64,000 nt of DNA from Lyophyllum atratum. Taxonomy: Eukaryota > Basidiomycota > Agaricomycetes > Agaricales > Lyophyllaceae. Positions 33,276 to 44,437 of the stretch are shown here, in pieces. Within the stretch, counting starts at the first letter, position 1. Each line of letters opens with the position of its first letter. A model generated the notes under the pieces. That model ran no database searches, had not been told where the DNA came from, and was given only the letters and a program-made list of their open reading frames with translations. Made by a program: the position numbers and the translations under genes. Where the stretch lies: contig JACGCN010000004.1 of NCBI GenBank assembly GCA_014905825.1, positions 1 to 64,000 on the forward strand, read 5' to 3'.

Positions 33276-34536
33276 ATGTCCGTCTACCCGAGCTTTCCTC
33301 AAGAGATCATCGATAAGATCATCGAGGCTCTCGACGGACCCGACATTCAAAGGACTCTCGTCGCATGCTGCAAGGTGTCATCTTCATTCTGCAATGCAGC
33401 TCAGAAATCGCTGTACGGGTCGCTGTCTGTTTCATTAGGTCATCCGAAAGATAATGCGCGGAACGAAGCCCTAGAAAGCTCGTTGATGTCTAGCAGCCAT
33501 CTCAGCACCTTCGTGGACTCGATCTCAATCCTGATAGATCTAGAACCCTCTTCAGAAATCTCCTTTGCAGCCCTGCCTAAGCTGGATCGATTGCGCTCTA
33601 TAAAGATCGGATGCCCGCCCGAATTCATAGATTGGTCCGTTTTACCCGACACATTCAAGCACAACGTGTCGACGGTCCTTAGGTTCCCCACGCTGCGCGA
33701 GATCCGTCTATCCTACATGTATAATTTCCCACTTTCCTACCTCTGTGCTTCCCTATCCCTCCAAAAGCTCGACTTATTGCATTCGGCCCTCTTAGACGAT
33801 GTTGTCTTCGATAACACAGATCACCCCCCTCCATCAATCGAGCCCAAGACTAAAGGCTCTCTCCGGACCCTCATCGCACGGGAAAGTATCATGCATTCGC
33901 TCTACCCCGCGCTTCTGAGCCCTCTTTCGCCTCTTCACATCTCGGGCGTCAAGGAACTAGCAGCCACACTGTGGAACGATGCAAATGTCATCGGCCTGAA
34001 CTCACTCCTAAGTGTTGCAGCGTCTTCGTTGCAGACATTGTGTATCGAAGTCGACGCCAGTAAGCAGAGATCATAGGCTTATCACACACAGTGACTGACG
34101 TCGAAGTCCTAAAGCATTCCCTCTCGATTGCCTCACAATGCCTCTCGAATTGGGAAGCCTCGAAAATCTACGAAACATCGCATTTCCAGTGCAGCATCTG
34201 GCGGATCTTCGCTATGTAGCCCACCTCTGCGAGTCGCTTCGGGATAATGGCCATCTCGATGAGGCGACCTTCCGCGTTGCGGGGGAATTGTGCGGCCTAG
34301 CCGATGTCCGAGCTATTGATATGACGAAGCCCGAATGGAGGCGCATCGATGAATATCTGGTTGGAGGGCACGGAACGCCGCCGTCATGCGTGATTCGTGT
34401 GATGAAAATTGGAGGGTATCAATCGAACCGCAGCATCCGGGCATTTTTTGAGGAGAACATGCAACACATATATTCTGCGGGACGTCTCCGTGTGATACGT
34501 CGAATACTAGGAGGTACACTGGTCGATATTCTGTAG
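33276..34536 (+). CDS. F-box-like protein D
   Basis: Exons 33276-34059 and 34115-34536 give 401 residues. The F-box segment is MSVYPSFPQEIIDKIIEALD. Nearly identical to C from the F-box to the splice site (for example DDVVFDNTDHPPPSI and the HISGVKELAATLWNDANVIG block). Exon 2 diverges faster, with a different middle (CVIRVMKIGGYQSNR) and C-terminus. Intact frame and a standard intron. Likely SCF adaptor by family, with the diverging repeats suggesting a different substrate. Confidence 0.8.
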
Positions 34537-34852
34537 GACCGTAAACGAACGGAAACAGAGATGCATGTGAGAGAGTGAAGACTCTACGTAGGGAAGTCCG
34601 GGGACTCTAACTTATGTTCAGTCCATAGATCAAAATATACAATAGCGCCAACGTCCATATCTCATGCTCGTAAATTAGTCGTAAAAGTGCCACATAATAT
34701 CAAATCTCGTGAAACGTCCGTTCCTCCCAACTCACATCAATCGCAAGACTCAACAACAGCACGGAATCGGAATAATATAACACATCGAGCCATCCTACCC
34801 ATTAGCTCATCAGCACCATCCTCAGACACCCCCATTCAAAGAAAGAACTCAC
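34537..34852. other. Intergenic with dispersed repeat
   Basis: Holds the 34.64-34.79 kb copy of the dispersed block and the presumed intron or 3' region of the downstream minus-strand gene. Nothing else is recognised. Confidence 0.5.
34640..34800. repeat. Dispersed non-coding block (one of three)
   Basis: The core TAAATTAGTCGTAAAAGTGCC, then GTCCGTTCCTCCCAACTCAC and CAACAGCACGGAATCGGAATAA, recurs with changes near 52810-53000 and, for the first half only, near 30450-30540. In two of three places it lies just 3' of the proline-rich MAH- gene (minus strand), so it may be that gene's 3' end. Confidence 0.6.
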
Positions 34853-35268
34853 AGGACAAGGAATACACCCCCCTCTCAACCTCTTCGCCGCGCCCCTTCC
34901 ACCCTCTCTCCCTGCCCCCGCCCCTCTTCCCCTTCCCCTTCCCCTTCCCCTGCCCTTCGCTCCCCCTCCGGCGACGGCACCTCCCCAGGCATCCCACCCA
35001 CCTCCATCCTCCTCGATCCCCTCGGCTGCTGCGCCACGAGCCCCGGCGGCGGCGGGGGCGAGGCGGACCATCTTGAAGCCCCTGGTGGAGTGAACGAGGG
35101 CGAGGGCCGGGGCGGGGAGGCGTTGCCGAGGTTGTCGTAGTACATGTTAGGAGAGGACTTCGTTTTGCGCGGGGCGGGTGCGGGAGCGGGTGATGGGGCG
35201 GGGGCGGGTGATGGGGCAGGATTGGGGTTGGCGTTGACGGCGGCTGCTGTGGTGGCTACGTGTGCCAT
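34853..35268 (-). CDS. Proline-rich MAH- protein, copy 1
   Basis: Begins MAHVATTAAAVNANPNPAP at 35268, then Pro/Ala repeats, LPPPPPGLVAQQPRGSRR-like sequence and VGGMPGEVPSP. It ends, before a GTGAGT donor, at KRLRGGCIPCP. The second copy (53.07-53.46 kb) preserves the same landmarks. Between PGEVPSP and KRLRGG this copy needs a one-base shift inside a GGGGAA-rich run; without it translation ends at RRRG. The downstream exon is not identified. I recognise no domain. The paired Cys in CIPCP at an exon edge is the best-conserved point. Low-complexity composition warrants caution. Confidence 0.45.
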
Positions 35269-35947
35269 TGTCGCTGTACGATTCCGGATGTGTTATTAGG
35301 TGAATAGATCTTCTGACAGTGAGAAGAGGGTAAGAAGTAGGAGTGCGCTCGATGGAATGCTTGGTGAGAAGCGAGGAGGCACACGTGCGGGGCATGTGGT
35401 GAAATCGTGCCCTCGACGTGACGTCATACTGCTTCCAGTGGAAGAATCTTATCTGCCTCCGTACCCTCTCCTTAGGTAACGCCATTAGCCTCCATTCATG
35501 CATCATGACGCACCTCCGAATGCGAAAAAACAGAGTTAAATTGCAGACGACAAGAAACAACAGTCGCACAGAAAGGGATGGAATGAGAGAATGAACATGA
35601 GCGGTATGCGTGATAGCAGAATGGAGGAGGGTCATTCGGGTGTGAGGGGGTCATAAGCAACGGGTATGTACGTGGTGTATGGTAGGTAGGGTAGACGGTA
35701 AAGGGATGGCAGACAGGAAACGTCAACTGAAGGGCACAGTATAGCACACGAAGGGGGCGGGGCGGGCACAAATTCGAATACGAGGTGAGGTGAGCGGGGC
35801 CAAAGTCAGAGTCACCGGCACGATCGATCCAGCAAACGCCGGGTCTTCCTCCTCCTCCCTTCCTCCCCGTCCGACCCGTCCTCAGCACCCGCATCAACGA
35901 ACACATCCGCACCCCATCCGTACCCAATGAATTCCACATAATCCGAA
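35269..35947. other. Intergenic, partly duplicated promoter
   Basis: 35281-35420 is shared with 53474-53620 (GAATAGATCTTCTGACAGTG and GGTGAGAAGCGAGGAG blocks), so the promoter of the proline-rich gene was duplicated with it. The remainder up to the Rho1 stop shows nothing. Confidence 0.5.
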
Positions 35948-37055
35948 TCAGAGCACGATACATCCGCCCTTGCTCGAGCGGCTCTTCTTCGTCCGGGAGA
36001 GCAGCGCCGCACGTGTCGCGTACTGGAACACCTCACGCACACCCTCGCCCGACTTGGCCGAGCACTCAAGGTAATGCTTCGCCCCAATCTTCTGTGCAAC
36101 GGCCATGCCCTAACAAGAACCATCCACATCAGCTCCTCATTTTTTTCAAGGGAAAAAGGCGAAACGAGGCAGTGGGGGGAGGTGAAAGTCAAAGAAAGGA
36201 AAACACACCTCTTCTGGGGTAACGGGCCTCTGGCTCGTTTTTCTCAGCTCATCAATCACGCGCGGATCGCGCCTAAGATCCTTCTTACACCCAACAAGAA
36301 TAATCGGCAGCCCAGCGCAGAAATGCATAACTTCCGAGATCCACTACACAACCCAACCATTCGTCAGTCTCCATCCCCAACCAGAAAAACAGGGGGGGGG
36401 AACGCACCTTTTCCTGGACGTTGTCAAGGGAGTCGGGGGAGTCGACGGCGAAGCAGATGAGGATGACGTGCGAGTCGGGGTAGCTGAGCGGGCGGAGCCG
36501 GTCGTAGTCTTCTTGGCCTGCTGTATCCCATAGCGCCAGCTCTACGTGCTTGCCGTCGACTTCGACGTCGGCGACGTAGTTCTCGAATACTGTGGGGACG
36601 TAGACCTGCGTGGATAAGGTCCCATCAGCCTCTGTTGAGTTTTTGCGAAGGAGGGAAAGGAAAAATCAGAGGAGATGGAGCAGGGACCGATAGCGCCCCT
36701 GCGATATCGCCAGCGGGGTGGATAGGTGCGGTGAAAACGGGCAGTGGAACGGAAGGATGAAAGGGCCGAGGAGGGGGGAAAATACGAAGGCTCACCTCTG
36801 GGAACGTTCCTTTGGAAAACACGATCAACAAGCACGTCTACAATTTTAACAGACTGGTCAGCACATCACATCCACTCCAAATCCCGCCAGCGCCAGTCCC
36901 TCCTCCCCCTTACCCGGCCCCCTCCTCCCCTTCGGACACGGAGGGCGCTCACGGGTACGGAAGGATGACCAAGCGCAGCAGCACAAAAGCAGACGACAGA
37001 CCTTTCCACAAGCACCATCTCCAACAATGACGAGCTTCCTTCTGATTTCCGACAT
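35948..37055 (-). CDS. rho1: Rho1-type small GTPase
   Basis: Five exons encode ~195 residues. The P-loop GDGACGKT is split by intron 1 (exon 1 [18 protein letters not shown], 37055-37002). Next come [14 protein letters not shown], the switch I/effector YVPTVFENY, switch [20 protein letters not shown], the Rho insert helix after [10 protein letters not shown], the SAK guanine-binding motif (LECSAKSG) and a C-terminal polybasic region with CAAX box CIVL for geranylgeranylation. Rho1 is a membrane-anchored switch controlling beta-glucan synthase and Pkc1 in cell-wall growth (established for fungi). All splice sites are canonical. A damaged paralogue lies at 49.3-50.3 kb. Orthology to Rho1 rather than another Rho rests on overall motif match. 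Confidence 0.9.
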
Positions 37056-39471
37056 GGCTTCGAGAGTCAAGGAGTCGGGAGCGGGGCGGGGGAAGGGAGG
37101 GTAGGGTAGGGTAGGGTGGGGTCGGTGGGCACTGGGCTAGCGCTGTCCAACAACACAAGGTATGATGAGTCCGTTTTAAAGCGCCGGTTCAATTCGCACC
37201 CCAAGAGGCAGAGCGGGGTCTGTGCGTGGGAGTGGGAGGGGGTGATGACGTGAGGGGGCACTGCCGCTGCACCGCTTGAGCTACGCGACCACAGGTTCGG
37301 GGTTCGGGGGATAGCCACCGCCCTCTCTCTTTTCCCCCGCCCCTTGCATCGTGAAATGGCGGGTGGCGGTGGTGGAGCGCGGTCGAGGGGTCCCGCGCTA
37401 TGCTGTGCTGCCATCTGGGTGATAATGGCGTCGAACCCAGAGTATATGCGTGCATCCCACATGCTCTTTCCCATTCCAGACGCAAGGCGCAGTGCCTGAT
37501 CTACAGTGGCATAGGTCCCGCCGGTACATTATCTGGACGTCATGCCCTCCGTGACGTACATACCTGGCTACGCTGCTGTCCAATGCTCTGGGACATCGGG
37601 GCTTGGGCTAGAGAACTGCCCGAGACACCCAGGGTTGGGTCTACGACTTACGACTTACGCCTTAGGAACTTTTTCGCACATGTACAAACCAGACGATCGA
37701 GCTCCGTCTTTCGTTTCCTCTCGTGTGCAACGAGGTCTGTCCTCGCCTTCCACTATCTCGTCCTATGCTTTAAGTAACTGACGGTTAGCTCTTGAAAAGC
37801 CATCGACGCTTCACAATCAGGTGGATGTCGCGTTTGGATGTCCGACACCTGAAGAGGAGCCCTGTTCCATCCAAGGATAGTCTTTGTGTGTTCGTTCGAA
37901 CGTGCTCCTTCGAATCGGGGTGGCTGTCACGACGCATCATTAGCCGTATTTTTAACCCGACGATGAACAGCATTCAAAGGGGACACTATATCGGCGAATT
38001 CGCTCTTCTCGATTTTCCCTTTTTCCCCACTCGCACCAACATCCTCTCCGGCTCAGCCCCATAAGCCAGCAGCCTAGCAATCATTACTCCCTCGGGACAG
38101 ACCGTCCGCGATGAGCGTGACATCCGTTATCTCTCGACCGTCGGTTTCGGCTTTTCTCTTCCATCTCGCTCGCGTCCTTGGCTCCATCCAAACCTATCTT
38201 ACCAATAGCCCAATGGCCAAGCGGTCGATATCGCCCCTCTGGACTTGTGGTGGGGAGGAACTTTGAGAAGCCCCGTTCGACTCGGGATGGCGCTATAATG
38301 GACATGGTCCTTAGTAATGTTTTCCGCTGGTGCAGGGGGGAGCTTCGTATTTCATGGACCTTCTGTACCCACTTTCAGTGTCCCAATAGGGTGTGGGTAC
38401 CGCGTCCCGCTTTGGAAGGTCCAAGAGCTGCTGGAATCCCCGTTCGACCTGGGGGTAGGCTATGCCCATGTGTACATTCGGTATTCAGTCACTCGCTGCG
38501 CGATATCCTTCCTACTCCACAAGCCTGACATGCCAACGAAGTCCTGCAGCACTTTCACCACCAAGCGTCGACGTTTTTTCAGCCTATCGTCGCCTCTTCC
38601 AGGAAACGCGACAAGATTATGTATCCAACAATGTACACCTACATCCTTTTCGGTTCATCATAACTCCATTTCTGTCTTCGCTCCATGTCTTTACCTCGAC
38701 TTTCTCGTTTTCAAAGAACGTTCGAAGACCTCTCTATATGGTCTTCGCTCGACCCCGGGGCGGATGAAGAGTACCTTTTGGGCTTGTCGGCAATATTGTC
38801 TCCGGCGACAACCGAGTTGGTTCCTATGCCTTTCCCTACATTCCTTTGCGGTACAACCGCTCTCTTCATCTTGGAAGCTTGCGTATTCGCGTATCCTCCT
38901 CTCTCATGGTGTCCCCCCATCTACCGTTCGTGGTTTAGCAATCGTTTGCTAGGTGATACACTTTTCTCAACCTTGAATGTCTCGTACAGACTTCCTTCCC
39001 GGTCGTGTTCAAGCATTCTGTACATTGATTTCGCGATATCTATACATAATCTTCCTGGCTTCAGCGGCTGAATAATATCGTAAAGTCATCGCTAGGAGCC
39101 CTATCCAACTTGGGAGTGGGGTGCCGGGTCCGCGTCAAAGTCTACATACCTTGCCTAGTCCTTTACTTCCAAAGGCATCCCCGCCGCTATCTTCATTCAC
39201 GGGTATAGCACGGGCGTTTACAGACATTCGTCGCTTCGCCTTCCCTCGATAATAATGTCACCACCAACCTTCTTCGCGGTCAACGAAGGTGGTGGTATCG
39301 AACTCCCGTGCTACTCCTTGTACCTAGGGAATATCCTTTGCCGCTGCTTAGTGCCTTCCAACAGGTTGTCCTCTCGCTCGGCAGCCGGGAATTGGAGCTA
39401 GCAGGCGATATTTCATCAATATCTACAAAAAGTATCGTAAAATGTACCTCCTACCTCAGATTTCACCTTCA
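37056..39471. other. Long region without a supportable gene
   Basis: 37.06-37.4 kb is the Rho1 promoter. At 38.3-39.1 kb there are plus-strand frames (38317-38952 and 38685-39071); the second contains FEDLSIWSSLDPGADEEYL, vaguely like F-box/LRR sequence, but no F-box, splice pattern or continuous frame supports a gene. Old F-box debris is possible. A long imperfect hairpin lies at 39206-39313. Confidence 0.45.
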
Positions 39472-39981
39472 TCATCGTCTGCTTAGCAGGAACTCTAGAG
39501 TGACTTCCACTTCCGCGGAACCACGGATCATACACTGCAGAGGCACCGTGTTTTTAGAAGTTTGGAAGTAGCCTTCTGCATGCGCTAGATCTAGTCTGTA
39601 ATCATCATTGGAGACAGCCACAATTAAATCGACGCCCCGCAGATGCGGATACGCATCCAGAGGCGTGAATATATGCACAAGAATTTCGTCCAACATACGG
39701 TCCTCGTGGTACATAGGGATTGGGATGAGGAGCACAAAATGTTCCAGACTGTGTGGCAGACCACTCAAGACAAGGGCGTCGAGTCGATTGTGACTTGCGG
39801 TACCAGACAGATCAAACACGAGGTGACGAAGGTTTTGCAGCCTTCCGAGGTTGAGGAGGTTCTGACCTTGCTCGCTTCCCCGCCGCCTGGTGATCCTTCT
39901 ATCCGATGGGTGCTCGTCTCTCTGATGTAAGGCAATGGATACGTTATACCACGTTCGACATCTTCGAAGGAGGAGGAGCAT
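39472..39981 (-). pseudogene. C-terminal fragment of an F-box/LRR-like gene
   Basis: A 169-codon frame with LGRLQNLRHLVFDLSG, SGLPHSLEHFVLLIP and YPHLRGVDLIVAV has the same order of elements as the second exon of F-box genes A-D (LGSLENLRHVAFKV ... LRLIRVIPIRV), but is much diverged. No F-box or first exon is seen upstream (39982-40206), so it is called a truncated relic. An independent short gene cannot be excluded. Confidence 0.45.
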
Positions 39982-40236
39982 AGCCTGGACTAGTAAGGGA
40001 AGATCCTACAGATCGTTGAGGATATATTGAGGACTGACAAGGTATGGCTTGAGCGGAGTACACACATGTCCGTGGTATACACGAAAATGATACCGCTCAG
40101 TTCTCTCGCCAAACCAACTTCGGCGAGCACACAAGAATGATGAATCAGGAATCGCGATTCGGGATGCACACAGCTTTACAGTGACATCAGAAAAGATCGC
40201 CTTCAAGCATAAAAAGGACTTCTTAGCCTACAAGAG

Positions 40237-40346
40237 CGACGCCAGCAGGATTTGAACCTGCGCCCTCAAAGAGGAACAGATGAAGGGTCCATATTTTCGT
40301 GAAAAACCATTCTAATCTGTCGCCGTAACCACTTGGCTATAGCGCC
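40237..40346 (-). tRNA. tRNA-Ser: tRNA-Ser(AGA) with intron, copy 1
   Basis: The minus strand folds as a class II tRNA. The acceptor is GGCGCTA with TGGCGTC (two G-U pairs) plus discriminator G; the D stem is GCC/GGC; the anticodon stem is ACAGA/TCTGT with loop TTAGAA (anticodon AGA). A ~28-nt intron lies after base 37. The long variable arm CCTC-TTT-GAGG marks serine, and the T arm is GCAGG-TTCAAAT-CCTGC. No CCA is encoded, as usual for nuclear genes. Confidence 0.93.
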
Positions 40347-40778
40347 GTACTAGCTGGCGTCTGATAAGCGTTGGTGGTCAGCGCACTCGCCGACGGCGGA
40401 GGAGAACCAAGACCTGAGGCGGGTTGGGGACCGGAGAATCAAGATCGTGAGGGTTCCATTGAAAGCGAGAAGAGTTGGGGGGAGGGGTGTTCGACGCCGT
40501 GGTAGTGGTGGTGGAAAGGATCCGACCACTCTTTCGGTGCTCTTGAGCGGGACAGGCTATGGATGGGAGGGGCAGACCGCCAAGATCTCGTTGGCCACAA
40601 GTTTGAAGTTGGGTAAGTCAACATATGTCTGTGGTATAAACAAGAAATGATACCGCTCTGGCCCAACCAACTTCGGTGGCAGAAAAGTTTCAAGAACGGA
40701 GCAGCTTTACACTGACAGTCACATCAAAAAAGATCGAAGGGGCTTGAACCAAAAAAAGTATGCGGGAGAGCCCTTCAG

Positions 40779-40888
40779 CGACGCCAGCAGGATTTGAACC
40801 TGCGCCCTCAAAGAGGAACAGATGAAGGATCCATATCTTTGTGAAAAATCATTCTAATCTGTCGCCGTAACCACTTGGCTATAGCGCC
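40779..40888 (-). tRNA. tRNA-Ser: tRNA-Ser(AGA) with intron, copy 2
   Basis: Same structure and anticodon as copy 1, 542 bp downstream. The visible differences lie in the intron (for example TGGTTTTTCACGAAAATATG versus TGATTTTTCACAAAGATATG), consistent with selection on the mature tRNA. Confidence 0.93.
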
Positions 40889-41195
40889 GTACCATCTCGA
40901 GTCTGGACAGCCTTCTTGGCCCGTGCACTCCCCGACACCAGAGGAGAATGAGGGATCAAGATGTTGAGCCTGAATCCGAGGCGGGTTGGGGTTGGGAGGA
41001 TCGCGAGGGTTCCGTCAAAAGCGAGAGAGTGGGGGCGGGCTGTTCGACGCCGCGGTGCGGGTGATGCTGGCAAGGATCCGCCCACTCTTTTGTTCTTTAG
41101 GGTTCTCTTGAGCGGGAAGGTGCTCTTCGGGCTCAGGATATGACGGGAGAAGCACGCGCGGGGCGATGTAGAGGTGAACGATAAGGGTACGGAGC

Positions 41196-41564
41196 CTAAA
41201 CAGATGGAGGCTCTTCAATCCGGAAGCAGGTCGCTTTGAGGATAATGGTGTATAGCCTCTGTACTCGAGAGTCGACCTGGAAGAGAGAATGGACTGTGGA
41301 GAGCACGCGAGCCCGGTCATCTAGGAAGTCTGTTGGCGCTTCATGAACTTGCCCGGTTCGGTTGAGGGAAGATGTGCGTTGATGATTGGTGCGTGTTGTC
41401 CCGTTCAACAGCATGGCAGTAACCCGTGAGAAGTGTGAAATCATACCCTCGGGATGCCTTTTCTGCTGATTTTCGCGCACTTCCGCGAAATCGAGAGCAA
41501 TATAGCTGGTGAGAGCGACGACTTGTAAGTACTTATGTTTGTGACGATGGACAAGATCGCCCAT
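41196..41564 (-). CDS. Hypothetical ORF divergent from GH79 gene
   Basis: 122 codons from a real ATG (41564) that faces away from the GH79 start, 131 bp apart. An adjacent frame (down to 41015) continues with SLHLFRLRTLIVHLYIAP and could be a frame-shifted extension with leucine-rich character. No domain is recognised; it may be another F-box-type remnant. Confidence 0.25.
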   Translation of the reverse strand: MGDLVHRHKHKYLQVVALTSYIALDFAEVRENQQKRHPEGMISHFSRVTAMLLNGTTRTNHQRTSSLNRTGQVHEAPTDFLDDRARVLSTVHSLFQVDSRVQRLYTIILKATCFRIEEPPSV

Positions 41565-41695
41565 TATGGGGTTTGATGGGATTCACCGCCCAGAATGTCT
41601 TGGCAAACGACACTAACAAGCGGTCGGTCCTGTCCGCATCATCACATTCTTTTTCCCTCCTCCCCCCTCCAAGCCTTCCAAGAGCTTCCTCCAAG

Positions 41696-44437
41696 ATGCT
41701 CTTCCCCTCCCTCCTCGGCCTTGGCTTCCTCAGCACCGCCAGGGCAGTCACCGTCTACGGCCAAATCCCCTTCGGCCAAACCAGCGGCCTCGCAACAGCG
41801 ACATACACTGGTGGGGGACCGCTCCCCACGGGCAACTCGACGCTCAACGCAGCGTATGATGAGACGATACTGATCCCGCCGCAGCCGCCGCAGGACCAGA
41901 TGAGGGAGTTTACGTTGAATTTGGCGGCTACGAATGCCAGCGTGCCGAATTTGTCGATTATGCAGCATGGGTCGTTTTATGGGTTCTCCATCGAGATGTC
42001 GGTGCTTACACAGCTCAGTGAGTGGTTTTCAGCGCCCTTTGTGGTTCCAATGTTGCTACCACCAGCCATCTCCGTTTTCTTGATATTGAACTAAACACTA
42101 ACTGCATCTTTTTACAGTGGGCAAGAACGCGTTCGTACCCCCTTCCTCTCTCTCTCTCCATCACCCCTCGACTCATCCTCCCACAGCTCACACATCCAGG
42201 TCCCCTTCCTCAACTTGATGGCGCAGATCCAACAGCGGGCTGGGGGCGTGCACATCCGCATGGGAGGGAACACGCAGGACTTCGCGTATTGGGTGGATAG
42301 CATTCCGAATGGACATGCCACGACGAAGGCAGATCACGATACGAAGAATCCTGTAAGTCGTTCTTTTTGTCGTTTCTTTTTGTTGAGGCGTGGAGGTGTG
42401 CTGCGGAGGCACAATGACAGTCGAGGTGTATGCGTCCCAGGAGAATCATGGGCAAGCCTATGGTGGCTCAGGCGCTAAAGATGGGCCGGGCTACGTCGGC
42501 TTTGGGGCGAAATCCGAGTTTGGGTCAAATGGCAAATCCATCAGCACCCCCATCTCCATCTCTTTCACCTCCCTTGTCCAGTCCCAACACGTCCACTAAC
42601 CTCCCCCCCCAGACTCTCACACCCGCCGTCCTCTACAGCGACGAGCTCTTCCACCTCGCCGCCAACATCTCCTCCCTCGTCAACGTCCGCTGGTACCTCG
42701 GTGCGTCCCATCCTCACCCCCCCTCAAGCCTTTGACTAACCCCTCGTGCTGGTCCTAGGTATCCCGTTCAACGACACGAACTGGCGCCTCACAGTCGCGG
42801 AGAAGGGCCAGGCTATGCTGGGGGACCATCTCATTGGGCTTCAAGCCGGGAACGAACCCGATTATTACCTCGCGTACGTCCCCCCTCCCCCCCCTCCTCC
42901 CATCCTGTACGCTGAATGACCCCCCACCCCATCTTCCCCTGATAGCCATGGACACCGACAGGAGCCGTACGGCCCTAACGAGTACTCCAACGAATTCGCA
43001 GCGCTCGTGAAAGCGGTGCAGGACAACCCGAACATCCCGATTAAGAACATGCTCATCGGGCCCAGTCTTGCGTCGGGGCCGTGGACGCCGGAGCAGCTGT
43101 TTGATACGGGGTATCTTGAGAAGTTTAAGGATAGTCTTTCGGTTGTTACTATGGAGCAGTACGTTCTTTCCCTTTCCTTTTCCCCCCCTCCCCGCTAACA
43201 AGAGTCCGTGCAAACAGCTACCCAAGCAACAACTGCTTCGTCCAATTCAACGTCGGCACCTACGTCGACCCCCAATCCACCTTCCCCCAATTCCTCTCCC
43301 ACAACGCCGCCCTAAACCTCGTGCAGCCCTACCGGCACTCCGCGGAACTCGCACGGGGGCTAGGGAAGCCCTTCGTGATGTTCGAGACGAATAGCGCGAC
43401 GTGTGGGGGGCTGCCGGGGGTGTCGGATAGTTTTGGGGCGGGGTTGTGGGCGTTGGATTATGGGCTTACTATGGCGGCGGCTAATTTTTCGGGGGCGTTG
43501 TTGCATATTGGGGGGCAGAATGTTTATTATAATGTGTGTTCCTCCTCCTTCCCCCTTCTCCCCCTTCTCCTACCCTTTACTTTGGTGAGCGGATACTGAT
43601 GGATCTCGGGGGTTGACAGCCGTTCACTGCGCCCCCGACGAACCAGAGCTCGTTCAACCAATGGACCGTCGGGGCCATCTACTACTCCGTCATCATCGTC
43701 GCTGAGATCTTCGGCAAGTCCAACGTCTCGCAGATCGTCGACGTCAGCAATAGCGGGATCTATACGCCCTCCTATGCGATTTATGATGGGGGGGCGCTGA
43801 GTAAGGTCGCGCTGTTTAATTTTATTGATGATCCGAGTGGGGGGCATGATGTTACTGGGACGGTTACGGTGGCGGGGGGGCAGGTGCCTGCTCAGGTTTG
43901 GGTTAAGTGAGTTTTTATTGGATGTTTTTGGAGGGGGTGAGGAGAGGTGCTGATGCGTGGGGTAGGTACTTCCTGGCGTCGTCCGTCTCTGTCAAGACCA
44001 ACCTCACCTGGGCCGGCCAGACCTACGGCAACAAATTCCACGTCGACGGGCGCCCCAAAGGCGACCTCAACATCACAACCCTCCCCTGCAACACCGGCAC
44101 CAACACCTGCTCCATCCCGCTCAAAGCCCCCTCCTTCGCCCTCGTCTTCCTCACCGACCCCTCCCTCCCGAGCGCGGGGAATGGCGGGAATGGGGACACA
44201 GGGGGGGCGGTGACGTTTGAGACGACGGCGCTGACGAAGACGGTGAATACGGCGACGGTGGATCCGAGTGTGCTGGCGACGTCGAATGGGCATTCGGGGA
44301 AGGAGAGGCTGGGGATGGGGAGTACGAGTCCGGGGTCGATTAGTAAGGCTGTGGGGAGGGGGGTGGGGATGGTGGGGGTGGTGGTGCTTGCGATGGGGGT
44401 GGGGGCGGGGGTGGTGCTTGCGGGGTGGGCGAGGTGA
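41696..44437 (+). CDS. GH79-like glycoside hydrolase, secreted, GPI-type
   Basis: Nine exons, ~660 residues. The signal peptide is MLFPSLLGLGFLSTARA. Family landmarks include EMSVLTQL, VPFLNLMAQIQQRAGGVHIR, MGGNTQDFAYW and VRWYLGIPFNDTNW. The acid/base Glu is in LQAGNEPDYY (codon 42854-42856) and the nucleophile Glu in MFETNSATCGG (codon 43384-43386), the arrangement of GH79 beta-glucuronidase/heparanase-like enzymes that remove uronic acid from glycan side chains. A beta-sandwich C-terminal domain follows, then a Ser/Thr-rich stretch and a hydrophobic tail (GMVGVVVLAMGVGAGVVLAG) with no basic cytoplasmic end, typical of GPI anchoring. Exon 2 is only 13 nt (42118-42130). Exact substrate not readable. 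Confidence 0.85.

Larger units (their letters stand above)
40237..41140. repeat. ~540-bp tandem duplication containing tRNA genes
   Basis: The two tRNA genes start 542 bp apart. Their 5' flanks are also duplicated (GCGGGTTGGGG, GAGGGTTCC, TGTTCGACGCCG, AGGATCCGNCCACTCTTT and CTCTTGAGCGGGA blocks at 40420-40555 and 40980-41120). The tRNA bodies are nearly identical while flanks and introns have drifted. Confidence 0.8.

Noticed and set aside
37130..37330. tRNA-like motifs (GGTTCAATTCGCACC; TAGCTCAAGCGGT on the other strand)
   Set aside because: The A-box-like and B-box-like pieces lie on opposite strands and no cloverleaf can be drawn.
38317..39071. 211- and 128-codon plus-strand frames
   Set aside because: No recognisable domain, unlikely residue composition (Cys/Ser/Phe-rich) and no supporting splice pattern. 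F-box debris is possible but not demonstrable.
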